Shown one piece after another: positions 22,959-29,596 of a stretch of DNA of 35,818 bases. This DNA comes from a virus. How positions within the stretch are numbered: the stretch's first letter is position 1; each line of letters starts with the position of its first letter. The position numbers and the translations under genes were made by a program. The notes below the pieces were generated by a model. That model made no database searches. It was not told where the DNA came from and saw only the letters and a program-made list of their open reading frames with translations. The DNA lies in IMG/VR virus record IMGVR_UViG_3300033148_001837, positions 1 to 35,818 of that record. The stretch is one strand, 5' to 3'.

Positions 22959-22991
22959 CCCATTAACGTGTGATATTGGAGAGAGATTATG
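22959..22991 (+). repeat. Leader/ribosome-site repeat, copy 1
   Basis: CCATTAACGTGTGATATTGGAGAGA followed by GATTATG is nearly identical to positions 23163-23193, upstream of the next gene. The GGAGAGA supplies the ribosome site of the 22989 gene. The two copies are about 204 bp apart. Confidence 0.85.
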
Positions 22992-23153
22992 GAATTATCT
23001 GAAACAGTAAAAGCAAAGCTTGCCGAGTTTGTAGAGGCGATAGCTGAAGAGAGTTTAAATGGTATGCCAGCGTTATTGGCTAATTGCCTATATGTCAATC
23101 TTGAGCGTGAAACTATTAAGCAGCTAGAAAATATTAAACAAGAGTTTGAATAA
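22989..23153 (+). CDS. Small acidic helical protein
   Basis: The 54-aa product (MELSETVKAKLAEFVEAIAE at the start) is nearly all helix and acidic. It has an in-frame ATG with the repeated leader as its ribosome site. It is flanked by the two leader repeats, which would allow its deletion by recombination. No family is recognised. Confidence 0.65.
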   Translation: MELSETVKAKLAEFVEAIAEESLNGMPALLANCLYVNLERETIKQLENIKQEFE

Positions 23154-23162
23154 CTGCATAAC

Positions 23163-23193
23163 CCCATTAACGTGTGATATTGGAGAGATTATG
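23163..23193 (+). repeat. Leader/ribosome-site repeat, copy 2
   Basis: CCCATTAACGTGTGATATTGGAGAGATTATG repeats the leader at 22959-22991 with a 2-nt difference near the ATG (GAGAGATTATG against GAGAGAGATTATG). It supplies the start of the 23191 gene. Confidence 0.85.
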
Positions 23194-23376
23194 AGTGATA
23201 AATATAAACTGAGCAGTAATTTAAAGTGGACATGGATTTTCAATGTTGTTCTGTTTTTCATTGGGATTATTTTTGACAGAGAAATAGCTATAGCAGCCAG
23301 TGTAATAATATTTGTAATAATTAGCATTTCAATAGAAATTCTTGATGCGATACATAACCCAACCAACAACCAATAA
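23191..23376 (+). CDS. Small two-helix membrane protein
   Basis: The 61-aa product starts after GGAGAG. It has two adjacent hydrophobic segments (WTWIFNVVLFFIGIIF and IAIAASVIIFVIISISIEIL), separated by DREIA, with short charged tails. Such proteins can be superinfection-exclusion or membrane-stress proteins. The gene position in the early block, away from lysis genes, argues against a holin. Confidence 0.65.
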   Translation: MSDKYKLSSNLKWTWIFNVVLFFIGIIFDREIAIAASVIIFVIISISIEILDAIHNPTNNQ

Positions 23377-23403
23377 GAGGGCTATGCCTTCGAGGATTTG
23401 AAT

Positions 23404-23700
23404 ATGAGTAATTTAATGCCTGATGAAGTGGCACAAAAAATAGTTAGTAATCCGAACGGATATACAAATGAGTCTGTGTTTTTAGCAGAAGCTTATCTTT
23501 GCGTGATGGAAATGAATATTCAAGACCATGAAAAAGAAAACGAGCCAAATGAAGAGCATAAGCATTTATTTAGGTTTTACAATGTAAGTTCTTATGAAGA
23601 ATTGGCAACAGTCCAAGATGAGCATATTGGTAGACTTCAAAAGAAAATACCGAAGATACGAAATACAGAAGTTAATACAAGTAATTTAAGGCAGGGATAA
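23404..23700 (+). CDS. Hypothetical early protein
   Basis: I take the ATG at 23404 (CGAGGATTTGAAT upstream) over a TTG two codons earlier. The 98-aa product is mostly helical: 'LAEAYLCVMEMNIQDHEKEN' and a Lys/Arg-rich tail (RLQKKIPKIRN). A 'F-R-F-Y-N-V-S-S-Y-E-E-L' segment separates the two. No family or function recognised. Confidence 0.5.
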   Translation: MSNLMPDEVAQKIVSNPNGYTNESVFLAEAYLCVMEMNIQDHEKENEPNEEHKHLFRFYNVSSYEELATVQDEHIGRLQKKIPKIRNTEVNTSNLRQG

Positions 23701-23779
23701 CCTTATTAATAACCAGAGATAGAACAAGACAGGTTCAGCGTATTTTTGAATGTGTTGTTATGTGATTACGGAGTGAAAG

Positions 23780-23815
23780 ATGATGGGAAACCGAATAGCA
23801 GTAATAACTAAATGA
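23780..23815 (+). CDS. 11-codon upstream peptide MMGNRIAVITK
   Basis: This tiny frame has a clear ribosome site (GGAGTGAAAG), a double ATG and ends in TGA overlapping the ATG of the next gene (ATGA). Its product MMGNRIAVITK may simply exist to couple translation to the zinc-binding gene. Alternatively it is a remnant of a longer start of that gene. Low functional certainty. Confidence 0.4.
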   Translation: MMGNRIAVITK

Positions 23816-24102
23816 GCAAGCTAACAGAATCCTCCAGGGATAAAACCTGTATTAAGTGCGGAGCTGAGGGAGCTTACTCATGCCATTACAATGGACCACG
23901 CCAGCACGACTACGGCAAGGGTAGAGGTATTAAATGCCATGATATAGTTACAGCTGAGTTCTGCCACAGTTGCGATCAGGAATTTACCGAGGGATCCACC
24001 AGCCACCTATGGGCCAATAAATGGGAGCGCTCGGAGGATTTTTTACATTATGTTACATTAACTAATATTAGACGATACGAGGACGGGGTATTTAAAAAAT
24101 GA
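23812..24102 (+). CDS. Zinc-binding phage protein (DUF1364-like)
   Basis: The 96-aa protein has C-I-K-C at residues 14-17, then 'H-Y-N-G-P-R-Q-H-D-Y-G-K-G-R-G-I-K-C-H-D', a 'F-C-H-S-C-D' pair and 'R-S-E-D-F-L-H-Y-V-T-L-T-N-I-R-R-Y'. The His/Cys spacing resembles DUF1364 (HNH-like) proteins of lambdoid phages, often linked to recombination. It couples to the small peptide upstream and the membrane gene downstream by ATGA overlaps. Confidence 0.6.
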   Translation: MSKLTESSRDKTCIKCGAEGAYSCHYNGPRQHDYGKGRGIKCHDIVTAEFCHSCDQEFTEGSTSHLWANKWERSEDFLHYVTLTNIRRYEDGVFKK

Positions 24103-24266
24103 CTAATGAACCGAAAGACTACGTTGCCAGTGAGCCAGAAATAAAAGAGCTTTGCCATTCAGGAAAAATATTATGCTGGCTTGCGGCATTGTCCGGTGGC
24201 TGGCTTATTTTTTATTTTATTTATTACTTATTTAGATCGATTTTATCAATGCTGAATATTGGTTGA
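24099..24266 (+). CDS. Small C-terminal membrane protein, convergent with spanin gene
   Basis: The 55-aa product has a polar N-terminus (MTNEPKDYVASEPEIKEL) and one hydrophobic segment (ILCWLAALSGGWLIFYFIYY). It is the last rightward gene. Its final 21 bases lie inside the o-spanin gene on the other strand, so the two blocks overlap tail to tail. No terminator is visible here. Function unknown. Confidence 0.55.
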   Translation: MTNEPKDYVASEPEIKELCHSGKILCWLAALSGGWLIFYFIYYLFRSILSMLNIG

Positions 24267-24479
24267 ATTAATTATACCAGTAAGCGTATCAACCCTGCGA
24301 TATGTATCAATAATATCAATATAAGTTTTATCAGATACGCACTCGCCTAAATTAGCTTCAAGCTGTTTTTCGGTGTAGTTGTTTAGTGGCGGAGGTGACT
24401 GTAAAGGTACTGCAATCCGTTTAGGCTCACAGCAACTAGCTAATAGTACGGCCATTACGAGTAATAGGCTTATTCTCAT
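24246..24479 (-). CDS. o-spanin (Rz1-like outer-membrane lipoprotein)
   Basis: This 77-aa protein begins with a signal peptide and lipobox L13-A14-S15-C16, so Cys16 should be lipidated. A short Pro-rich linker follows (PLQSPPPLNNY). It starts inside the i-spanin gene, out of frame with it (44-nt overlap, 24436-24479), the classic Rz/Rz1 arrangement. Together with the i-spanin it fuses inner and outer membranes at lysis, which indicates a Gram-negative host. Confidence 0.85.
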   Translation of the reverse strand: MRISLLLVMAVLLASCCEPKRIAVPLQSPPPLNNYTEKQLEANLGECVSDKTYIDIIDTYRRVDTLTGIINSTNIQH

Positions 24480-24657
24480 CGTTTAACCCTCTGATTAGAG
24501 CTTCCGTTGCATTATTGGATAGCTCAGTAGCTGCTTTTTCATCTGCCAACTCATCTTCTACTCGTTCTTTCTTTTTACGCTGTAGAAGTCCATAAAATAA
24601 AGCCGAAATAAAGGCAGAAATAAAAGCTAATATAGCTAATAATTTACTTTTCACCAA
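24436..24657 (-). CDS. i-spanin (Rz-like)
   Basis: The 73-aa protein has an N-terminal membrane helix (LLAILAFISAFISALFYG) followed by a charged helical periplasmic part (KKKERVEDELADEKAATE). This is short but typical of Rz-like i-spanins. It overlaps the holin-like gene by 14 nt upstream and the o-spanin gene downstream. It is the partner for the lipoprotein encoded within its 3' end. Confidence 0.8.
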   Translation of the reverse strand: MVKSKLLAILAFISAFISALFYGLLQRKKKERVEDELADEKAATELSNNATEALIRGLNDENKPITRNGRTIS

Positions 24658-24841
24658 CTGCGCCCTTGGTGCCCTGCCTTAATACCGCGAAGATAACGCC
24701 AATACAAATAAATACAATCCCATAATAATCGCCTAACTGCTCTCGTAACATAGGTAAATTCTGCTCGATAACACCGAACGCAATAACTAAACTAGCTGTG
24801 TCAAAAGTTCGTGATTTTTTTATAAAGCCTGAGTATTTCAT
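24644..24841 (-). CDS. Holin-like membrane protein
   Basis: I choose the ATG at 24841 (AGAAGATTAA upstream), giving 65 aa. The N-terminus is basic and polar (MKYSGFIKKSRTFD), with two hydrophobic segments, 'T-A-S-L-V-I-A-F-G-V-I' and 'Y-Y-G-I-V-F-I-C-I-G-V-I-F-A-V-L', and a basic C-terminus. This fits small phage holins that sit just upstream of spanins. The endolysin (27073) has no signal peptide, so a holin is needed. Confidence 0.65.
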   Translation of the reverse strand: MKYSGFIKKSRTFDTASLVIAFGVIEQNLPMLREQLGDYYGIVFICIGVIFAVLRQGTKGAVGEK

Positions 24842-24876
24842 ATTTAATCTTCTTATATAGTGATGCAAAAAAAGCA

Positions 24877-24905
24877 AATATAGCCGCTAAAATTCCAGCC
24901 GTAAA
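24877..24905 (-). promoter_or_regulatory. Possible promoter for holin/spanin genes
   Basis: On the minus strand TTTACG (24905-24900), a 17-nt spacer and TATATT (24882-24877), about 36 nt before the holin start. The -35 box is only moderate. It lies inside and just after the 3' end of the 24887 gene. Confidence 0.4.
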
Positions 24906-25255
24906 GTTGGTGGCTTCGGTTGCTTTGGGATTACTGCTGTAACGACCTCAATATTAGATAACTCTGATTCAATACCTTTAACCGCTGCCTTAACCGCGTA
25001 GTATCTCGTATCGCCATCAACTAAACCATGAGTATAAATAAACTCATTAGCGCATAACTCTGATTGTGGGATAGGTTTCCAGTTAACTTTATTTATTGAC
25101 TCATAAAATAAGATTGTTATCTGGTCGTTAATATCAGAATTATCAATATACTTAGCGGGTGCGTCACAATTTAACGTAATCGTTGTGTTAACTGCAGGGT
25201 TAATCTCTACAGCTAATACAGAAAAAGGCAACAACATTAAAAGTAGTTTTATCAT
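24887..25255 (-). CDS. Exported small protein, fibronectin-III-like
   Basis: The 122-aa product has a signal peptide (MIKLLLMLLPFSVLA) and probably a cleavage after SVLA. The mature part is beta-rich with 'T-R-Y-Y-A-V-K-A-A-V' and 'E-S-E-L-S-N-I-E-V-V-T', as in fibronectin-III-like folds, and two Cys residues (about 30 and 68). It overlaps the 25252 gene by ATGA. A periplasmic lysis accessory or envelope-binding role is inferred from location. Confidence 0.55.
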   Translation of the reverse strand: MIKLLLMLLPFSVLAVEINPAVNTTITLNCDAPAKYIDNSDINDQITILFYESINKVNWKPIPQSELCANEFIYTHGLVDGDTRYYAVKAAVKGIESELSNIEVVTAVIPKQPKPPTLRLEF

Positions 25256-25512
25256 TTGCTTAACTCCCGGTTATTTATCTCGTCAACTTTATTGCGAATA
25301 TATTTAAAATTATCCCGCATTTCGTTTTTCATTTCATTTATATCTTTATCTTTTTGCTCCGAGCAATTCGCTATCTCTTGCTTCATTTCAGCCCATGACG
25401 GGCTTTCACGCCTAAGAGCCTCGACTGTTTTATGGTTTACCCATATTAACCTCATCACCCACGTAGCCGCCGCTATTGCGGTAGCGTAAACGTAACGAAT
25501 TTCCTCAGACAT
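25252..25512 (-). CDS. Membrane-anchored coiled-coil protein of lysis cassette
   Basis: The 86-aa product has an N-terminal hydrophobic segment (VYATAIAAATWVMRLIWV) followed by a long charged coiled coil ending NNRELSK. This organisation resembles XhlA/haemolysin-type or i-spanin-like accessory lysis proteins. It lies directly upstream of the exported protein gene (4-nt overlap). Its exact role is unknown; a holin accessory is possible. Confidence 0.5.
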   Translation of the reverse strand: MSEEIRYVYATAIAAATWVMRLIWVNHKTVEALRRESPSWAEMKQEIANCSEQKDKDINEMKNEMRDNFKYIRNKVDEINNRELSK

Positions 25513-25541
25513 AACTTAATCCTTATTATTGTTATTAGCTA

Positions 25542-27065
25542 TTAATTATTTGTCTCTGGAGTCTCATATAAAAATTTGGCCTCACCTATTACTTTTGATA
25601 CCGCGTCGCTATGATCATCATTATAATAAAACTCTAATTTTCCGCCATCTTCCGAAAACATGGGCCGCAAATTAATATCCGTCGTAAACTCTTGCTCAGG
25701 TTGAACCTCATGATCGACGACCATATCAGTGATAACCATACTGGTATCTTCGATAAATACATGGATAGCTGAGTCGCCGTTAGGCTCGGCGTCAAATCTC
25801 CAACTAATAGACGTGTAATAAACATCCTGCATTGAAAATATCCCGAACATTATATCCGAGTAAGTATTATCAGCAGGAGTTGCTGGTAATGCTATTGCAG
25901 TTGATTCATTTGGAGCAGTAAAAGCAAAACCGTTACTATAATATTGGTGTGAAAAGGATGTATCCGGACCATATACATTAACATCGGTGTCAATGTATTC
26001 TAATTGTATTATGTAATAATTATCTGGCGTTAATAACGGATTATTTGGAAGTGCTTTATTTGTACCGGCTGTAAATTCATGGATATGGTATACGCGTTTA
26101 CCTCCTAGCAATGGCTGTGCATAACTTGCGGCTAATGCGGCGCCAATAGTTACATATTGATTACCAGAATCAATACTTGTAACACCGGCCACAGGAATTG
26201 AAGTACCCATATCCCATAACTTGATTCTTATATCGCCTGGTGGCGGGGTTGCGATAAGATTATCAATAATAGAAACCTTGCCGCCCTCAGCGTCATCAAT
26301 CCTAAATCCTATTTTAGTGATAGCCGTAACATCGGTAGTTCCTCCGCCATCCTCAGACATCGATGCTTCGCTTACTTCGTACTTACCCCAAATGTTTTTA
26401 TCTTTTTGAGCTAATTGAGCGCTCTTTGTATTGGTTCCATCCCCTATAAATACACTTACTTTAAATTTATCAAATTCTTTATCAAAATAAGCATCAAAGC
26501 TGCCTGTAAAATCAGTGTAATCCGTAGATGTAATTGTGTTAACCCATTCATCATTTAAGACAGTCCCTAATAGAGACATTGCTTTGTCTCCGGTTTTTAC
26601 AATAGTTTCCTCAAGATCTGCTTCGTTAGTTCCTGATTTTACCCACTCAACGCGCAAAGCCGTGGTATTCGCATAACTTTCAAAATTATCTAAAGAAATA
26701 CCGGCGGCACTTTCAAGCGTCAACATCAAAGCCGAGATATTATCCTTACTTGCTTGAAATACTTGGCCGACTATATTGGATGATGTAACGACGCTCTGAA
26801 TTTCGCGTGAGCTTTCAACTTGCTCATTTAATATTCTTGGAATAAAAGCGATCTTATTCAAATTACCTTTTGATATGGTTGAGGATCCAGTATTAGAGGT
26901 AAGCCTAGTGAATGTTTTAGGCACGCCGAAAGAAGTCGTAACAGGGTAAGGATTATCGCGTGTTACATAATCGTCGTCTTTTGGTCCAATCTCTAGGCGC
27001 CCTAAACTGCTAGCATTAAGACTAAACGAAAGAATTAAAAATAATAAAAATAATAGTTTTTTCAT
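25542..27065 (-). CDS. Large exported beta-rich protein with Sec signal
   Basis: This 507-aa protein begins with a clear Sec signal (MKKLLFLLFLILSFSLNA). The mature region is rich in beta strands. Its middle (about 130-250) has a 'F-E-S-Y-A ... D-Y-T-D-F-T-G-S-F-D-A-Y-F' and 'I-G-F-R-I-D-D-A-E-G-G' pattern resembling carbohydrate-binding modules, followed by another beta-sandwich region. No catalytic motif is visible. It lies between the endolysin and the lysis accessory genes. A phage protein with its own signal peptide is unusual; it may act in the periplasm or on the surface of the infected cell. Confidence 0.6.
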   Translation of the reverse strand: MKKLLFLLFLILSFSLNASSLGRLEIGPKDDDYVTRDNPYPVTTSFGVPKTFTRLTSNTGSSTISKGNLNKIAFIPRILNEQVESSREIQSVVTSSNIVGQVFQASKDNISALMLTLESAAGISLDNFESYANTTALRVEWVKSGTNEADLEETIVKTGDKAMSLLGTVLNDEWVNTITSTDYTDFTGSFDAYFDKEFDKFKVSVFIGDGTNTKSAQLAQKDKNIWGKYEVSEASMSEDGGGTTDVTAITKIGFRIDDAEGGKVSIIDNLIATPPPGDIRIKLWDMGTSIPVAGVTSIDSGNQYVTIGAALAASYAQPLLGGKRVYHIHEFTAGTNKALPNNPLLTPDNYYIIQLEYIDTDVNVYGPDTSFSHQYYSNGFAFTAPNESTAIALPATPADNTYSDIMFGIFSMQDVYYTSISWRFDAEPNGDSAIHVFIEDTSMVITDMVVDHEVQPEQEFTTDINLRPMFSEDGGKLEFYYNDDHSDAVSKVIGEAKFLYETPETNN

Positions 27066-27072
27066 GGTTCAC

Positions 27073-27525
27073 CTATGGATTAAAAATTATAATATCGCCC
27101 TGGCGTGGTTCATAATCTACCTCGATATGATTCCAGCCGGGCGTATGATCTATCCCCTCCATACGAATTATGTACGGGAATTTTTCTTGGTTATTCAGAA
27201 TATAAAAATAAGCTTCCGCAGCTAAATGAAATTTATATTTAGTGTCTGCGGTCCCGCCAAACTTATGGCCGGAGAATTTAGCCCCGATATCGCCATCAGG
27301 TCGTAAACATGAGCTTTTATATTTTCCGCCATAGTGCCAGTTATTAACGGTTACAATTTCCTCCTGGTCGCCAGGAAGCGCGTAACTAAGCTCCGTTTTA
27401 ATGGTTTCCAGGGTAGGCACAAGCATAGGATTTAAAAATGTCTTAGCTCGAACACCTATCGCAGGGTGCTTATAGATATCAGGGTGGACCAATTCACGCA
27501 AATCAAAATGTTTTGATATTTTCAT
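27073..27525 (-). CDS. M15-family peptidase endolysin
   Basis: The 150-aa protein shows the M15 zinc site: S-G-H87-K-F-G-G-T-A-D94 and G-W-N-H133-I-E, typical of VanY/D-Ala-D-Ala or L-Ala-D-Glu peptidases. It begins MKISKHFDLRELVHPDIY, also typical of the family. It lacks a signal peptide, so it needs the holin to reach peptidoglycan. It is followed by the exported protein gene. Confidence 0.85.
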   Translation of the reverse strand: MKISKHFDLRELVHPDIYKHPAIGVRAKTFLNPMLVPTLETIKTELSYALPGDQEEIVTVNNWHYGGKYKSSCLRPDGDIGAKFSGHKFGGTADTKYKFHLAAEAYFYILNNQEKFPYIIRMEGIDHTPGWNHIEVDYEPRQGDIIIFNP

Positions 27526-27529
27526 ATTA

Positions 27530-29587
27530 TTAAGAATTAGTTGAGCGCGTTACTTCTACCCATCCTGGAATGCTCGAATCAAATTGAATGATAAGCCTAT
27601 CACGCGTATTAGCGTGAGCAAAATCACCGGCTAAGTAACAGTTTCCGGTCCCGTCTTTAATTGTCGCAACTCTACCGTTGGCCGTAGAGCTTAAGATTAA
27701 TATTTGGCCATCTACGCCGCCATTTATCGTGTCTATATCATCGGTTCCAGCAAACGCCTCTGTATCAATAACATGGGAACTATCTGAAATAGTAAGAACG
27801 CCAGAAACCGGCTTTATAACTGTATCCTGTGACGGAATAATTAAGCCAGGCGCAGATAATCCCTCGCTCATATTAAGCTTGGCAAACGAATCCCCTGGCT
27901 GATTTGTTATTGTTGCAAATGTGTCGCCAATCACCAGCGCGTTTGGTTCAGAATTTAAGTTTATTTCAATCAATAAGCCGGAGGATACGCCGCTGGGATT
28001 GTATATAGACGTATAATTTGAGTCCGTACAATTGATATCATATTTTCCAGAATCCAGTGTTCCGCTGTTTCTCTGATAGTCTTTAATCTTTGTATTTTGA
28101 CAAAGATAACCGGCTTGCCCGATCTCAATAACATGGTTAGTTATTGTTCCCATATCAAAACAGTGCATCCCGTCAATTATCGTATTAAAGGCTCTAGATA
28201 TTCTTAGAACGCCACCGTGACAAACTTCTGGCGCTGATAACCTTATCCTGTTGTTATAATTGTAATCTGATGCAGACGTAGATAATAGCTGCATGTACGG
28301 CTCTGAACCGCATCTATCTGGACGTAAAATATCAAACTCATTAACGCTTATTAAATTGCTTGTGCTAGTCATATAAATAGCAGAAACAGTATGATTATCC
28401 ATAATCGTCCAAAATAATCCCAATATACGATTAAAGAAAAAGCTAGTATCGTTATGGTTAATGATTGACTTCCCTGTTTCCTCTTGTTTAATCTTGGTTA
28501 CTTTGAGGGTATTGTGATTAAACCAGCCCTGGAAATCAAAAACATGACCCCCGCCAACGCCCACCTGTATAGTAGCCACATCAAAATCCAGAGAATTAAC
28601 TGGCGATGTTTGGCCGAAAATAAACATCGAAGTACCATCAACAAAGCTTTTGTTTTGAAGTATCGCTCCTTGAGGCGAAACCACTCTTTTTCCTGTTCCA
28701 TCTTCCGTTCCGCCATCGATGGCTATCCCTTTTAATTCATAGATGTTACCGGGGGGAAAAAATATACTGTCATGCGCTGTTAAGGCTGCATTAACGGCGG
28801 CGGAATCATCGGCGCTACCATCGTCACCAACAGCACCGAATAATTTTACATTAGCGCTTTCAGCTACCTGTAAAACAGCGATATTATTATTTGCCAGCTC
28901 ATGATCGCCGAACCCATCAAATGCTTGTGGCGCAACAATAATATAATTAGCGCCACCGCCATCCCCTACCGCATAATAACCTTTAGTGCTAATAGTTATC
29001 CCCGTAGCTGGCGAAAGCAACATCATAGCCGCCACTGTGTCGGCCGATGTGTCCGTTATAGCTGAATATGATACGGTTTGAGATGTATTTACTAACGCTT
29101 TAGCGGTTGGACTCCAAGTTAGATATTTATTTGCTTCTGGCTTAGGCCATAAGTTGCTAAACCCGGTTAATTGCTCAGACGCCTGAAACATTAAGCTACG
29201 CTGTTCCTGGTTCATTTCTACTTGCTGCATGAGCGTAATAATTTTATTAAGCTCGGCATTCATAGAAGCGATCGTTAAATCACCGTTAGATAAAAATTCT
29301 GTGTCTCTATCAATGCCATCATCACGGGCAATAGTGATAACGTCGTTTAATGTTGCCCCACTTACTAGGGTTATTTCTTTTGTGCTATTAGATCCGGCGC
29401 CAACAACGGCGTAATGTGTAGAGAGCGTTAAAATATCACCTGAATCGCTCGGATCCACGCCATCAGCTGTTTGGTATACCTTTAAATCAGCGTCCTCTAA
29501 AAACTCAAACGAAACCGTAAATACAGTTTGCCCGGCCGTCGCGGTATATTGGTCCCTTGGTGAAGTATCATTTATATCAAAAGACAT
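27530..29587 (-). CDS. Tail fibre/tailspike with T7-type N-terminus
   Basis: The 685-aa protein starts with a T7 gp17-like tail-attachment domain (about 10-120: 'Q-Y-T-A-T-A-G-Q-T-V-F-T-V-S-F-E-F'). A coiled linker follows, then at about 248-265 a pectate-lyase-superfamily motif (KLFGAVGDDGSADDSAAVNA) that opens a right-handed beta-helix. The latter part contains repeated Asn/Ser-rich strands and a C-terminal beta domain. It binds and possibly degrades a surface polysaccharide. Its 2-kb gene sits just downstream of the internal proteins. Confidence 0.85.
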   Translation of the reverse strand: MSFDINDTSPRDQYTATAGQTVFTVSFEFLEDADLKVYQTADGVDPSDSGDILTLSTHYAVVGAGSNSTKEITLVSGATLNDVITIARDDGIDRDTEFLSNGDLTIASMNAELNKIITLMQQVEMNQEQRSLMFQASEQLTGFSNLWPKPEANKYLTWSPTAKALVNTSQTVSYSAITDTSADTVAAMMLLSPATGITISTKGYYAVGDGGGANYIIVAPQAFDGFGDHELANNNIAVLQVAESANVKLFGAVGDDGSADDSAAVNAALTAHDSIFFPPGNIYELKGIAIDGGTEDGTGKRVVSPQGAILQNKSFVDGTSMFIFGQTSPVNSLDFDVATIQVGVGGGHVFDFQGWFNHNTLKVTKIKQEETGKSIINHNDTSFFFNRILGLFWTIMDNHTVSAIYMTSTSNLISVNEFDILRPDRCGSEPYMQLLSTSASDYNYNNRIRLSAPEVCHGGVLRISRAFNTIIDGMHCFDMGTITNHVIEIGQAGYLCQNTKIKDYQRNSGTLDSGKYDINCTDSNYTSIYNPSGVSSGLLIEINLNSEPNALVIGDTFATITNQPGDSFAKLNMSEGLSAPGLIIPSQDTVIKPVSGVLTISDSSHVIDTEAFAGTDDIDTINGGVDGQILILSSTANGRVATIKDGTGNCYLAGDFAHANTRDRLIIQFDSSIPGWVEVTRSTNS

Positions 29588-29596
29588 GTTAGCCCC

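Noticed and set aside
23191-23376. Holin assignment for the two-helix membrane protein
   Set aside because: It lies in the early rightward block, and a better holin candidate sits next to the spanins.
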